Of a stretch of 64,000 nt of DNA, positions 50,942-60,013 are shown piece by piece; the stretch's first letter is position 1, and each line of letters opens with the position of its first letter. The stretch comes from Achromobacter xylosoxidans (GTDB lineage: Bacteria > Pseudomonadota > Gammaproteobacteria > Burkholderiales > Burkholderiaceae_B). The stretch lies in the NCBI RefSeq assembly GCF_001457475.1, contig NZ_LN831029.1, positions 4,960,001 to 5,024,000 on the forward strand. Direction: 5' to 3'. The translations under genes and the position numbers were made by a program. Under the pieces are notes generated by a model, which did no database searches, was not told the DNA's origin, and saw only the letters and a program-made list of their open reading frames with translations.

Positions 50942-51949
50942 ATGAACCGCATCAAGACCTACGGCATGGCCGAGCGCGCGGATTATTTCGACTTCGATAT
51001 CCGGGCGCAGCAGGTGCGCGAGCCGCTGGAGCAGCCGCACCGGCACGAGTATTTCCAGATCCAGGTGAACCTGGAGGGCGACACGCGCCAGACCATCAGC
51101 GGCACCACGCGGCCGTTTCCGCGCGGCGGGCTGAGCTTCGTGCTGCCGTACCGGGTGCACCTGGTGCCGCATCCGCCCGGCGCGCGCTACGTCATCATCA
51201 ATTTCGCGCAGCGCTTCCTGTGGCCGGAGCTGGCGGTGGACGCGCTGGACCTGGAGGACGTGCCGGTGTCGCAGGCGCCGGCGCTGGCGCCGTTCCTGTT
51301 CCAGGAATACCTGGATTTCGAGCTGGACGCGCAGGGGCTGGCCGAGGCCGAGACGCTGATCGCCCGGCTGATGGCGGAGAACCGGCGGCGCGGCTTCGGT
51401 TCGTCGACGGCGATCCGCGGGCTGCTGCTGCAGCTGATCGGGCTGGTGTGCGCACGCTACGAGGCCGACCTGCTGCACCTGGCGCGCCATCACGCTGGCA
51501 GCAGCCGGCGCGAGAGCGTGCGACGGGTGCTGGCGCACATCGGCGCGCGCCTGGCCGACAACCTGACGTTGAATGACGCGGCGGCGGCGGCGTTCCTGTC
51601 GCCCAATTACCTGGCGCACCTGCTCAAGAAAGAGACCGGCAAGACCTTCACCGAGCTGGTGGCCGAGCGCCGCATGGCGCTGGCGCGCGATCTGCTGGCG
51701 CATACGGCGCGCGGCGTGGCGCAGGTGGCGCATGCCGCGGGATTCGCGGACGAGGCGTATTTCTCGCGCCGCTTCCGGCAGCTGGAAGGCGTCAGCCCGA
51801 CCGGCTACCGCGAGCGTCTGCGCGGCGACGGCGCGCGGACGCCGCCGAAGGTCGCGCAGGAGGCCGGGCAAAAGACGGGGCGAAAGGCCACGCAAACGGG
51901 ACGGCAGGGCACGCCGCGAAATGCGCGGAATCGTCCACGGATTGCGTAA
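50942..51949 (+). CDS. AraC-family transcriptional regulator
   Basis: A 335-residue regulator: N-terminal cupin-like sensing domain (EPLEQPHRHEYFQIQVNLEG) and C-terminal double helix-turn-helix (LTLNDAAAAAFLSPNYLAHL, FTELVAERRMALARDLLAHT, AAGFADEAYFSRRFRQLEGV). It ends in a 40-residue basic tail (QKTGRKATQTGRQGTPRNAR) that is unusual for the family. It lies 72 bp before the FAA-hydrolase gene on the same strand and probably controls it. Confidence 0.92.
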   Translation: MNRIKTYGMAERADYFDFDIRAQQVREPLEQPHRHEYFQIQVNLEGDTRQTISGTTRPFPRGGLSFVLPYRVHLVPHPPGARYVIINFAQRFLWPELAVDALDLEDVPVSQAPALAPFLFQEYLDFELDAQGLAEAETLIARLMAENRRRGFGSSTAIRGLLLQLIGLVCARYEADLLHLARHHAGSSRRESVRRVLAHIGARLADNLTLNDAAAAAFLSPNYLAHLLKKETGKTFTELVAERRMALARDLLAHTARGVAQVAHAAGFADEAYFSRRFRQLEGVSPTGYRERLRGDGARTPPKVAQEAGQKTGRKATQTGRQGTPRNARNRPRIA

Positions 51950-52021
51950 TCGTCTCCAGGCGACGCGGGTGGCGCGGACCTAATCTGGCCGTGACCCCTC
52001 GCAACCTTCAGGAGACCCGCG

Positions 52022-52729
52022 ATGACCCAATCCGCCCAGACCCCGTTTGCCGTGCCGCAGACCACCGTGCCGATCGCCGGCGGCGACCTGCGCTTTCCGG
52101 TGCGCCGCATCTACTGCATCGGCCGCAACTATGCCGCGCACGCCATCGAGATGGGTTCGGACCCCAGCCGCGAAGCGCCGTTCTTTTTCCAGAAGCCGAC
52201 GGACGCGATCCAGGTGGTGCTTCCGGACACGGTGGCCGATCACCCCTACCCGCCGCTGACCCAGAACTACCACTACGAGGTGGAACTGGTGGCGGCCTTG
52301 TCGCAAGGCGGCCGCGACATCCCCGTGGAACGGGCGCTCGACTGCGTCTACGGCTACGCGTTGGGGCTGGACATGACGCGGCGCGACCTGCAGCGCGGCA
52401 TGGGCGACCAGAAGAAGCCGTGGGAAATCGGCAAGAGTTTCGACCACGCGGCGCCGATCGGCCCGATCCATCCGGTGAGCCAGACGGGACACTACAAGGA
52501 AGGCAGCATCTGGCTGGCGGTCAATGGCGAGCGCAAGCAACAGGCGACGCTGTCGCACATGATCTGGTCGGTGGCCGAGCAGATCGCGCGGCTGTCGCAG
52601 GCTTTCGAGCTGTTCCCGGGCGACCTGATCTATTCGGGCACGCCGGAGAACGTGGGGCCGGTGGTGCGCGGCGACGTGATCGTGGCGCACGTGGACGGCC
52701 TGCCGGAGTTGAGCATCCGCATCGTCTGA
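52022..52729 (+). CDS. fumarylacetoacetate hydrolase family protein
   Basis: A 235-residue FAH-fold metalloenzyme. Landmarks are YCIGRNYAAHAIEMG, PFFFQKPTDAIQVV, NYHYEVELVAALSQGGRDIP (metal-binding E-x-E), GYALGLDMTRRDLQ and FPGDLIYSGTPENVG. Family members cleave C-C bonds in acylpyruvates or hydrate/decarboxylate catechol breakdown products. AGGAG precedes the ATG. With AraC upstream and the dehydrogenase and MFS genes downstream it suggests a small catabolic cluster. Confidence 0.92.
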   Translation: MTQSAQTPFAVPQTTVPIAGGDLRFPVRRIYCIGRNYAAHAIEMGSDPSREAPFFFQKPTDAIQVVLPDTVADHPYPPLTQNYHYEVELVAALSQGGRDIPVERALDCVYGYALGLDMTRRDLQRGMGDQKKPWEIGKSFDHAAPIGPIHPVSQTGHYKEGSIWLAVNGERKQQATLSHMIWSVAEQIARLSQAFELFPGDLIYSGTPENVGPVVRGDVIVAHVDGLPELSIRIV

Positions 52730-52765
52730 GGCGCGGCGCGGGCTGCCTTGGCCGCCGTCCCCGGC

Positions 52766-52789
52766 GCCAGGCTGGTCTTGGCGCCTGGC
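52766..52789 (+). terminator. hairpin after FAA-hydrolase gene
   Basis: GCCAGGC (52766-52772)/GCCTGGC (52783-52789) 37 bp past the stop, in a GC-rich 193-bp gap; no U-tract. The AT-rich stretch near 52870-52890 probably holds the next gene's promoter. Confidence 0.4.
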
Positions 52790-52922
52790 CGCCCGGCATG
52801 CGGCGGGGCGCCGCAAGGCGGGGAGCGCCGTGCGCCATCGCGCTGCGTCGGCCGGCCGCGCGTGGATCTGAGAGTAAGATTTAAGCCATAACAAACAGCC
52901 CATGTGGCAGGAGCAGTGGAAG

Positions 52923-53795
52923 ATGGCAAAAATCGGTATGGTGGGCATCGGCCTGATGGGCCATGGCATCGCAAGCAATCTGGTCAAGCACGGTCACACG
53001 CTGACGGTGCTGGAGCATCCGGGCAACCAGCCGCTGGACGCGTTGAAGGCGGCGGGCGCCACCAGTTGCGCCGACGGCGCGACGCTGGCGGCGCAGTCGG
53101 ACGTGATCATCCTGTGCGTCACGGGCAGCCCGCAGGTCGAGGCGGTGCTGCTGTCGCCGGGCGGCGTGCTGGAAGGGCTGCGCCCGGGCACGGTGATCAT
53201 CGACTGCTCGACCGCCATTCCCTCGTCCACCGTCAAGGTGGCCGAGGCGGTCACCGAGAAAGGCGGCCGTTTCCTCGACGCCCCCATGACGCGCACGCCG
53301 AAGGAAGCCGCAGAAGGCCGCCTGAACCTGCTGGTGGGCGGCGACAAGGCCTTGTTCGAGGAATGCAAGCCGATCCTGGCATGCTTTGCCGAGAACATCG
53401 CGCATGCCGGTCCGGTGGGCGCGGGCCATCGCATGAAGCTGCTGCACAACTATGTGTCGCTGGGCGCGATCGCGCTGCTGTCGGAAGCGGCCGCGTGCGC
53501 GCTGCGCGCCGACATCGATCCGGCGGTGTTCGCCGAGGTGCTGACCAAGGGCGGCGGCGGCGGCGTGGCGCTGGAGCGCCTCAAGCCCTACCTGCTGGAG
53601 CAGGACCCGTCGTCGCTGCGCTTTTTCATGTCGAACGCGCAGAAGGACCTTTCGTACTACAACACCATGGCGGCCGAGACCGGCGCGGTGCGCGAGATCG
53701 GCGCCGCGGTGCTGCACACCTATGACCAGGCGGTCAACCAGGGCGGCGGCGAACGCTACGTGCCCGAACTGGTGTCGCTGCTCAAGGACCGTTAA
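52923..53795 (+). CDS. 3-hydroxyisobutyrate dehydrogenase-family oxidoreductase
   Basis: A 290-residue NAD(P)-dependent beta-hydroxyacid dehydrogenase. Rossmann start KIGMVGIGLMGHGIASNLVK with GxGxMG, VIIDCSTAIPSSTVK, FLDAPMTRTPKEAAEGRLNL (substrate-binding DAPxTR), GPVGAGHRMKLLHNYVSLGA (catalytic Lys in the GHxxKLLHN motif). Start at 52923 because AGGAGCAGTGGAAG lies before it; ATG at 52902 would precede that site. Substrate unknown. Confidence 0.92.
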   Translation: MAKIGMVGIGLMGHGIASNLVKHGHTLTVLEHPGNQPLDALKAAGATSCADGATLAAQSDVIILCVTGSPQVEAVLLSPGGVLEGLRPGTVIIDCSTAIPSSTVKVAEAVTEKGGRFLDAPMTRTPKEAAEGRLNLLVGGDKALFEECKPILACFAENIAHAGPVGAGHRMKLLHNYVSLGAIALLSEAAACALRADIDPAVFAEVLTKGGGGGVALERLKPYLLEQDPSSLRFFMSNAQKDLSYYNTMAAETGAVREIGAAVLHTYDQAVNQGGGERYVPELVSLLKDR

Positions 53796-53825
53796 GGGAG
53801 CGTTGAGCCTGACGGCGGCGCGGGT

Positions 53826-55097
53826 TCAGCGCCCGCCCGCCGCCATCGCCGGCACGGCGCGCAAGGCGCCGCGCCGCGGCAGTTGCAGGGAAATGGCGGC
53901 GGCCAGCAGCAGCAAGGCGCCGGCCGCGCCGAACGCCACCCAGTGGGTATGGAAGGTCTCGAAGGCCCAGCCACCCAGCCATGAACTGATCATGCCGCCG
54001 ACCTGGTGGCCCAGGTAGGTCAGCCCGTACAGCACGCCCACCAGGCGCAGGCCGTAGACGTCGGCCAGGATGGCGGACGACAGCGCGATGCTGCCGGCCC
54101 AGACCACGCCGCCGATGGTGGCGGCGGCATACAGTTCCCAGTGCGCCCCGACCATGACCAGCGCGAAGAACCCCAGCCCGCGCACCAGGTAGATGACGGC
54201 CAGGATGTTGCGGCGCTCGACCTGGTCGGACATGCGTCCCAGCACCAGGGTGCTGAAGATCGCCACCAGGCCGATCAGGCCGATGCCCAGCGAGCTGGTG
54301 GTGGCGTCGAAACCATGATCCATCAGCATGGGCATGCCATGCGTGCCCAGCAGGTTCATGCTGAAGCCACAGGCGAACAGGCCCAGCGCCACCTGCCAGA
54401 ACGGCAGCGTGCGCACGGCGTCGCCAACGCGCAGGTCGGGTGCCTTGGCGGCGGGCCGGGCGCCGGCTTTCCTTTCGACGATCTGGTGGGGCAGCAGGTC
54501 GGTGTGTTCGGGCGCCTGGTCGCGCATGACGAACAGCGCCACCGGCACGGTCAAGAGCGCGAACAGGACCGCGAAGGCCAGCAGGGTTTCCTGCCAGCCC
54601 ACGGCGCCGATGGCGAAGGTGAGCGTGGGGGTCATCAGCGCGATGCCGGCCATGGAGCCGGTGGACAGGAAGAACAGCGCCATGCCGCGCTGGCGCGTGA
54701 ACCAGCGGCTGATGACGGGGGTCAGCGCCACCGGGCTGGTGAAGGCCAGCCCGATCGACAGGGCCACGCCGAACGCCAGCAGGAATTCGATGGGGCCGCG
54801 CGCGAACACGGTCCAGATCGACGAAGCCACCACGATGGCGGTGCCGGTGAGCAGCACGAAGCGGGTGCCGCGGGTGCTGACCAGGTAGCCGGCCAGCGGC
54901 ATGCCCAGGCCGTAGCACAGCATGCCGACCGCGACGATGCCCGACAGCAGGCTGCGCGAGAAACCCAGGCCGTCCGCCATGGGCAGGAAGAACGGCCCGA
55001 TACCCATGCGCAGCCCCACCGTGAGCAGGGTCAGTACGGTGGCGGCGCCGACGATGTTCCAGCCGAAATACCAGCCGCCCGATGCTTGCTTGTCCAC
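53826..55097 (-). CDS. MFS transporter
   Basis: A 423-residue major facilitator with 12 membrane segments. The N-terminus GGWYFGWNIVGAATVLTLLT, the loop LGMPLAGYLVSTRGTRFVLL (motif A-like) and SRWFTRQRGMALFFLSTGSM resemble monocarboxylate/oxalate-type MFS permeases. GTG start preceded by AGGAGAGAGG. Convergent with the hydroxyacid dehydrogenase, 30 bp between stops. Probably imports the acid handled by the neighbouring enzymes; inferred. Confidence 0.9.
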   Translation of the reverse strand: MDKQASGGWYFGWNIVGAATVLTLLTVGLRMGIGPFFLPMADGLGFSRSLLSGIVAVGMLCYGLGMPLAGYLVSTRGTRFVLLTGTAIVVASSIWTVFARGPIEFLLAFGVALSIGLAFTSPVALTPVISRWFTRQRGMALFFLSTGSMAGIALMTPTLTFAIGAVGWQETLLAFAVLFALLTVPVALFVMRDQAPEHTDLLPHQIVERKAGARPAAKAPDLRVGDAVRTLPFWQVALGLFACGFSMNLLGTHGMPMLMDHGFDATTSSLGIGLIGLVAIFSTLVLGRMSDQVERRNILAVIYLVRGLGFFALVMVGAHWELYAAATIGGVVWAGSIALSSAILADVYGLRLVGVLYGLTYLGHQVGGMISSWLGGWAFETFHTHWVAFGAAGALLLLAAAISLQLPRRGALRAVPAMAAGGR

Positions 55098-55284
55098 TTG
55101 CCTCTCTCCTTGTGTTCTTGTCGCGCCGGGGCGCTTCGGTACACGGGCATCGGAGATGCGAGGAGACGGAAGCCGACCGCCGGACGCGCCATATTACTCC
55201 CGGCTATATGCGGGTGGCGGGGCAACGGTGAAATCCTGTCCGGTGAGCGGCCAGGCGCCGCGCGGCTGGCGGCGCCTGCAAGCG

Positions 55285-57726
55285 TTACCAGCGGTAGCGC
55301 GCCGTCATCATCAGCGTGCGCTCGGCGCCGCGATAGCACTCGCCCATGTAGCAGATCGAGTAGTAGTCGCGGTTGAACAGGTTGGTGGCATTGAGCGCCA
55401 GGCGCCACGGGCCTTTCTCGTAGTGGACAACGGCGTCGACGAGCGCCACGCCCGGTTCGCTGCTGGTGTTGTGCTCGTCGTTCTGGCGCCGGCCGATGTA
55501 GCGCACGCCGCCGCCCACGCCCAGGCCTTCGGCCAGGGTGTAGTCCAGCCACAAAGCCGCCGTCTGCTTGGGCACGCCCATGGGGATCTTGCCGACTTCC
55601 TGCGGATCGCCGCTGTTGCGCACGGTCATGTCGAGCCAGGTGTACGAGGCCGCCAGGTTCAGGCCGCGCGCCAGCTCGCCCTTGGCCTCGAACTCGATGC
55701 CGCGGGCGCGTTGCTTGCCGATCTGGCGCTGTTCGTTGGTGATGGGGTTGAAGCTGACGATGTTGGTCTTGTTCAGGTCGAACACGGCCACGGTGTACAG
55801 GCTGCGCGACCCCGCCGGCTGGTACTTGACACCGACCTCGACCTGCTTGCCGCGGCTGGGCTTGAAGGGGTTGCCGTCGCCATCCACGCCGCTGCTGGGC
55901 AGGAACGATTCCGAATAGCTGATGTAGGGCGCCACGCCGTTGTCGGCCACGTAGGTCAGGCCGACGCGGCCGCTGAAGGCGTTGTCGCGGACCTGAGCAT
56001 GGGTGCCCGCGAGGCGGTTGTCGGTGGTGGAGGTGACGCGGTCCTGGCGCCCGCCCAGGGTCACGATCCAGTGGTCATCCACCTTGATCTGGTCCTGCAG
56101 GTAGAGGCCGGCCTGGCGGATGGTCTGGCGGTAGTTGGCGAGCGGCTGGGTTGGGGTGGGAATCGGCACGCCATAGACCGGATTGAGCAGGTCCAGGCCG
56201 GGCGCGGGGCCGATAAAGCGGTTGGCCTTGGCGTGCTGGTCGTTCCAGTCGACGCCGAACAGCACCGTGTGTTCGGCGCCGGCCAGCCGCAGCTTGCCCA
56301 GCATCTGCGTATCCAGCACGGACTGGCTCATCGGATCGTCCCAGGTGCGGGCCACGCGGGTGATGGCGGTGACGTCTTCGTTGATCTCGTCGGTCCAGAC
56401 CGCACGCCGGTCGAGCGACAGATGGCTGTAGCGGAAATTCTGGCGGAAGGTCCAGGCGTCGTTGAAGCGATGCTCGAACTGGTAGCCGATCGAGGCCTGC
56501 TCGCGCTTGATGCGGCTAAAGCCCGGATCGCCCATCTTGACGTCGGTGAGCTTGTAGTCCTTGGCGAAGTAGTACGGATCTTCCCCGGACTTGTCCTTGA
56601 TGTATTCGCCCAGCAGCGTCAGCGAGGTGGCGGCGCTGGGCTGCCAGCGCAGAGACGGCGCCAGGTACAGGCGCTTGCGGTTGATCTTGTCGCCGTTGGG
56701 GTATTTGTCCTGGTCATCGCTGTCCAGCCCCACGCCCACCAGGCGGTAGCTGAGCGCGTCGCCGGGGCCGAACGCATCGCCCAGGTCGAACGCCAGCCGC
56801 TTGCGCTCGAAGCTACCGTACTGCACCTCGACTTCGCGGATGCGGTCGCCGCTGGGCAACTTGCTGACGCGGTTGAGCAGGCCGCCGGCATCGCTCTGGC
56901 CGAAGGTCATCGACGATGGGCCGCGCAGCACCTCGATGCGCTCCAGGCCATAGGGCTCGGTGGAGTAGTAGGTGACGCCGGCCGGATTCTGCGCCAGGCC
57001 GTCGCGCATGGTGACGTTGTAGGTCATGAAGCCGCGCAGGCTGATGTATTCCCAGCCGCGGTTGTCGGGACCGTAGGTGTTGACGGACACGCCCGGGGTG
57101 TACTGGATGGCGTCCATCACGTCGAGGGCGCCGCGCGCCTCCATTTCCTCGCGGCCGATCACCGAGACCGATTGCGGCACCTCCAGGATCGGGGTGTCGG
57201 TCTTGGTGGCGGTGGCGGTGCGGCTGGCGGCATAGCCCGGCACCGGACCGAAGGCGGTTTCGCCGGTGACGGTCACGGCATCCAGGGTGGCGACGCCGGC
57301 GGCGGGCAGCGCGCGCAGCACGTAATTGCCGCCGCCGCGATGGCGCGCCTCCAGCCCGCTGCCGGCCAGCAGGCGGGCCAGGCCGGCCTCGACGCCATAG
57401 GCGCCGCGGATGCCGGCGGACTGGCGCCCGCGGGTCTGGTCGGCGTTGAACGACAGGGTGATGTCGGCGGCCGCGGCGTAGCGGCTGAGCACCACGTCCA
57501 GCGGCCCGGCGGCGATGTCGTAGCTGCGCGCCGCGGACGCGGCCTGGGCCTGCGCCACGGAGGCCAGCGGTCCAGCGGATGCCGCGGCGCAGACGGCGGC
57601 GGCGACCAGCGCCGGCAACAGGCGCGGCCTGGCCCGGATGGGCGGGCGCGCGGCCGCAGGTCGACGAAGGTGGGAAGCGAAACGGGGAACGGCGGCTTGC
57701 GGCTTGCGGGACACGATGGCTCTCAT
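55285..57726 (-). CDS. TonB-dependent siderophore receptor with STN signalling domain
   Basis: An 813-residue outer-membrane receptor/transducer. A long signal region (about 60 residues, cleaved near VAQAQA), then an STN domain about 66-135 (YDIAAGPLDVVLSRYAAAAD), the plug (VTVTGETAFG; SVIGREEMEARGALDVMDAI; VLRGPSSMTFGQSDAGGLLN) and a 22-strand barrel ending MMTARYRW. The STN domain passes ligand binding to the FecR-like protein encoded 95 bp upstream. The start at 57726 is the first Met giving a basic leader; no strong Shine-Dalgarno sequence is seen. Confidence 0.93.
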   Translation of the reverse strand: MRAIVSRKPQAAVPRFASHLRRPAAARPPIRARPRLLPALVAAAVCAAASAGPLASVAQAQAASAARSYDIAAGPLDVVLSRYAAAADITLSFNADQTRGRQSAGIRGAYGVEAGLARLLAGSGLEARHRGGGNYVLRALPAAGVATLDAVTVTGETAFGPVPGYAASRTATATKTDTPILEVPQSVSVIGREEMEARGALDVMDAIQYTPGVSVNTYGPDNRGWEYISLRGFMTYNVTMRDGLAQNPAGVTYYSTEPYGLERIEVLRGPSSMTFGQSDAGGLLNRVSKLPSGDRIREVEVQYGSFERKRLAFDLGDAFGPGDALSYRLVGVGLDSDDQDKYPNGDKINRKRLYLAPSLRWQPSAATSLTLLGEYIKDKSGEDPYYFAKDYKLTDVKMGDPGFSRIKREQASIGYQFEHRFNDAWTFRQNFRYSHLSLDRRAVWTDEINEDVTAITRVARTWDDPMSQSVLDTQMLGKLRLAGAEHTVLFGVDWNDQHAKANRFIGPAPGLDLLNPVYGVPIPTPTQPLANYRQTIRQAGLYLQDQIKVDDHWIVTLGGRQDRVTSTTDNRLAGTHAQVRDNAFSGRVGLTYVADNGVAPYISYSESFLPSSGVDGDGNPFKPSRGKQVEVGVKYQPAGSRSLYTVAVFDLNKTNIVSFNPITNEQRQIGKQRARGIEFEAKGELARGLNLAASYTWLDMTVRNSGDPQEVGKIPMGVPKQTAALWLDYTLAEGLGVGGGVRYIGRRQNDEHNTSSEPGVALVDAVVHYEKGPWRLALNATNLFNRDYYSICYMGECYRGAERTLMMTARYRW

Positions 57727-57821
57727 GAACGGGACTCGGGAAGCCGCCAGGTCCTGACCCGGCGGCCTTCCGTGGTAGGCCGGATGAGAATGAAAAAGAG
57801 CAACCCCCGCGACGAAAAAAA

Positions 57822-58763
57822 TCAACGCGGGACGACGCGCACCCAATAACGGGTGCGGGTGCGCAGGGCCACCGGCAGCGATGCGGCGATGTTCTCCAGC
57901 ACCGCGTCGGTATCGGCCAGGCGGAAGGCGCCCGACAGCCGCAGGTGCGCCACCGCGGGATCGCAGCTCAGGCTGCCCTGGCGATAGCGCGCCAGCTCGG
58001 CGATGAAGTCGCCCAGCGGCTGGTCGATGGCGACCAGCCGGCCGTCGACCCAATCCGCCAGACCCACCGTCACCGGTGCGGGCGCGGCGGCGGCGCGGGC
58101 CGTCAGAAGGCTCAGCTGGCCGGCCTCCAGGCGCCGCGATGGCGCCGCCGGATCGGCCGGTTGCAGCAGCACCGCATCCTGGAATACCGCGACGCGCGTG
58201 CCTCCGGCCTCGCGCCGCACACTGTAGCGGGTGCCGAGCGCGCGCGCGCCGCCGTCCTCGGTCCAGACCTCGAACGGCCGCTGGCCGGCGGGGTCGGGCG
58301 CGGTCTGCACCAGCACTTCGCCCTGATGCAGGCGCAGCAGGCGGCGTTCAGGGCCATAGTCGATATCGACGGCGGAAGCGGTGTTCAGGTACAGAGTGCC
58401 ACCGTCGGGCAGCGTGACGGTGCGACGCTCGCCGATGGCGGTGCGCAGCCCCGCGGCCAGGACGCGCCAGGGCGGCGTGGCGATCCAGCCGAAGGCGGCG
58501 CCGCCGCCCGCCAGCAGGGCCAGCGCCAGCAAGCGGCGGCGCTGCTGGCGGCGGGCGCCGCGCAGGGTGGGCAACAGCAAATCGCCGGGCACGCTGCCAA
58601 GCTGTTCCTGCAAGGCCAGCATCCGCGCCCATGCCTGGCGGTGGCGCACGTCGGCATCCAGCCAGCGGCGCCAGGCGAGGCGGGCGGGATCGTCGGCATC
58701 GGCCTCGCGCAAGGCCACATACCACTGCGCGGCGGCCTCGAGCAGTTCAGCCGCGGGCCGCAT
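57822..58763 (-). CDS. fecR: FecR-type anti-sigma/sigma regulator
   Basis: A 313-residue inner-membrane regulator. N-terminal cytoplasmic DUF4880-like region (EAAAQWYVALREADADDPAR), one membrane helix near 80-97, a periplasmic FecR domain (ERRTVTLPDGGTLYLNTASA; LLRLHQGEVLVQTAPD), and a C-terminal STN-binding DUF4974-like part. The ATG at 58763 overlaps the sigma factor stop (TGATG). It transmits the signal from the STN receptor to the sigma factor. Confidence 0.92.
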   Translation of the reverse strand: MRPAAELLEAAAQWYVALREADADDPARLAWRRWLDADVRHRQAWARMLALQEQLGSVPGDLLLPTLRGARRQQRRRLLALALLAGGGAAFGWIATPPWRVLAAGLRTAIGERRTVTLPDGGTLYLNTASAVDIDYGPERRLLRLHQGEVLVQTAPDPAGQRPFEVWTEDGGARALGTRYSVRREAGGTRVAVFQDAVLLQPADPAAPSRRLEAGQLSLLTARAAAAPAPVTVGLADWVDGRLVAIDQPLGDFIAELARYRQGSLSCDPAVAHLRLSGAFRLADTDAVLENIAASLPVALRTRTRYWVRVVPR

Positions 58764-59266
58764 CAGTCGGCGGCCAGCAACAGGCACTGCGTCAACGCGC
58801 GCACCATGTGCTTCTTGACGGTGGTAACGGACACGCCCAGCCGCGAGCCCACTTGCGCATAGGTCAATTCCTCGAACTGCGCCAGCAGGAATATCTCGCG
58901 GGTGCGCGGGCCGAGTTGGTCCAGCATGCGGTCGATGGCCAGCACGGTTTCCAGCAGAATGGCGCGGGTTTCGGGCGAGATGGCGACCGGCTCGGGCCGC
59001 GCCGCCAGGGTTTCAAGGTAGGCCCGCTCGATGGCCTGGCGGCGGTAGGCATCGGTGACGAGGCCGCGGGCGATGGTGGCGAGATACTCGCGCGGACGCA
59101 GGATCGCGTCGACATTGCGGTTGGCGAGTACGCGCAGGAAGGTGTCCTGGGCCAGGTCGGCGGCGCTGTCGCCATTGCCGAGCTTGCGGCGCAACATGCC
59201 GACCAGCCATGAGTGATGGTCGCAGTACAGCGCTTCGAGGGTAGGAGCGGGAACCAGGTCGGACAT
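58763..59266 (-). CDS. fecI: FecI-type ECF sigma factor
   Basis: A 167-residue extracytoplasmic-function sigma factor. Region 2 is LVGMLRRKLGNGDSAADLAQ and TFLRVLANRN; region 4 is LGPRTREIFLLAQFEELTYA and GVSVTTVKKHMVRAL. Start at 59266, giving MSDLVPAP. First gene of the FecI-FecR-receptor order on the minus strand, with a candidate Fur site just upstream, so it should be iron-repressed and siderophore-induced. Confidence 0.93.
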   Translation of the reverse strand: MSDLVPAPTLEALYCDHHSWLVGMLRRKLGNGDSAADLAQDTFLRVLANRNVDAILRPREYLATIARGLVTDAYRRQAIERAYLETLAARPEPVAISPETRAILLETVLAIDRMLDQLGPRTREIFLLAQFEELTYAQVGSRLGVSVTTVKKHMVRALTQCLLLAAD

Positions 59267-59303
59267 GGGACGCACTTGACGCCCATGCAACCGAGCGACT
59301 CAG

Positions 59304-59322
59304 GAATGAATATTATTCTCGA
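59304..59322. promoter_or_regulatory. fur box: candidate Fur box before fecI
   Basis: GAATGAATATTATTCTCGA, an AT-rich near-palindrome 38 bp from the sigma-factor start, similar to Fur 7-1-7 sites. The only AT-rich patch in this gap. Confidence 0.6.
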
Positions 59323-59420
59323 TTCTAGCCGACCGTTGCGCCGCCGTGGCGCAAGAAAAACCGGGCCGTTGCGGCGAACCGACGTCCCCGGGTGGCGCCC
59401 CCTCCCCCGCCGGCGCGGAC

Positions 59421-59990
59421 CTACCGCAACACATTGCGCACGAAGCGCAGGGGGGCGTCGGCGTCATTGCGATAGGAATACGGCTGCGCGCTGCTATAGA
59501 TGGCGAAGTCGTTGGCCTGGACCTGCTGCACGACGTCCGACAGTTCCAGTTGCAGCGTGCCTTCGATGACGTAGATCATCTCGTGCCAACCTTCGGGATC
59601 GGGTTCGGCCACGTAGGTTTCGCCCGGCGCCAGCGTCCAGAGCCAGAGTTGCGCTTCGCAACTGGCGGGCGCCGCGCCCAGCAGCATGGCCTGGCTGCCC
59701 GGCCGCTTGCCGCGCCAGGCGCGGGCCTCGATGCGGCGCCGTTCGCGCGCCGGGTCGCTGACCAGGTCGACGAACCCAACCTCCAGCGCCTGCGCCAGCT
59801 TGTCCAGGCTCGACAGGCTGATATTGGAGTTGCCCGCTTCCAGGCCGGCGATCATGCGGCGGCTGATGCCGGAAGCCTCGGCCAACGCTCCCTGGCTCAG
59901 GCCGGCGGCCTTGCGCAACCGTTTTAGATTGGCCCCCACGTGGGTGAGGACATCGCTGTCCGAATTGGTAATGTGCAGTATATTGCTCAA
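59421..59990 (-). CDS. XRE-cupin transcriptional regulator
   Basis: A 189-residue regulator with an N-terminal helix-turn-helix (NLKRLRKAAGLSQGALAEAS, RRMIAGLEAGNSNISLSSLD) and a C-terminal cupin (PGETYVAEPDPEGWHEMIYV, then EGTLQLELS). The start is ambiguous: TTG at 59990 gives the longest form but leaves only 23 bp to the divergent exporter gene, whose -10-like TATATT would lie inside this frame. It probably represses or activates the adjacent EamA gene. Confidence 0.85.
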   Translation of the reverse strand: MSNILHITNSDSDVLTHVGANLKRLRKAAGLSQGALAEASGISRRMIAGLEAGNSNISLSSLDKLAQALEVGFVDLVSDPARERRRIEARAWRGKRPGSQAMLLGAAPASCEAQLWLWTLAPGETYVAEPDPEGWHEMIYVIEGTLQLELSDVVQQVQANDFAIYSSAQPYSYRNDADAPLRFVRNVLR

Positions 59991-60013
59991 ATCTGTAACA
60001 CCCGAAGTCCGCC

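Noticed and set aside
54922..57849. 975-codon open frame antisense to the STN-type receptor
   Set aside because: Same shadow composition; the opposite strand has a complete receptor with plug, barrel and STN motifs.
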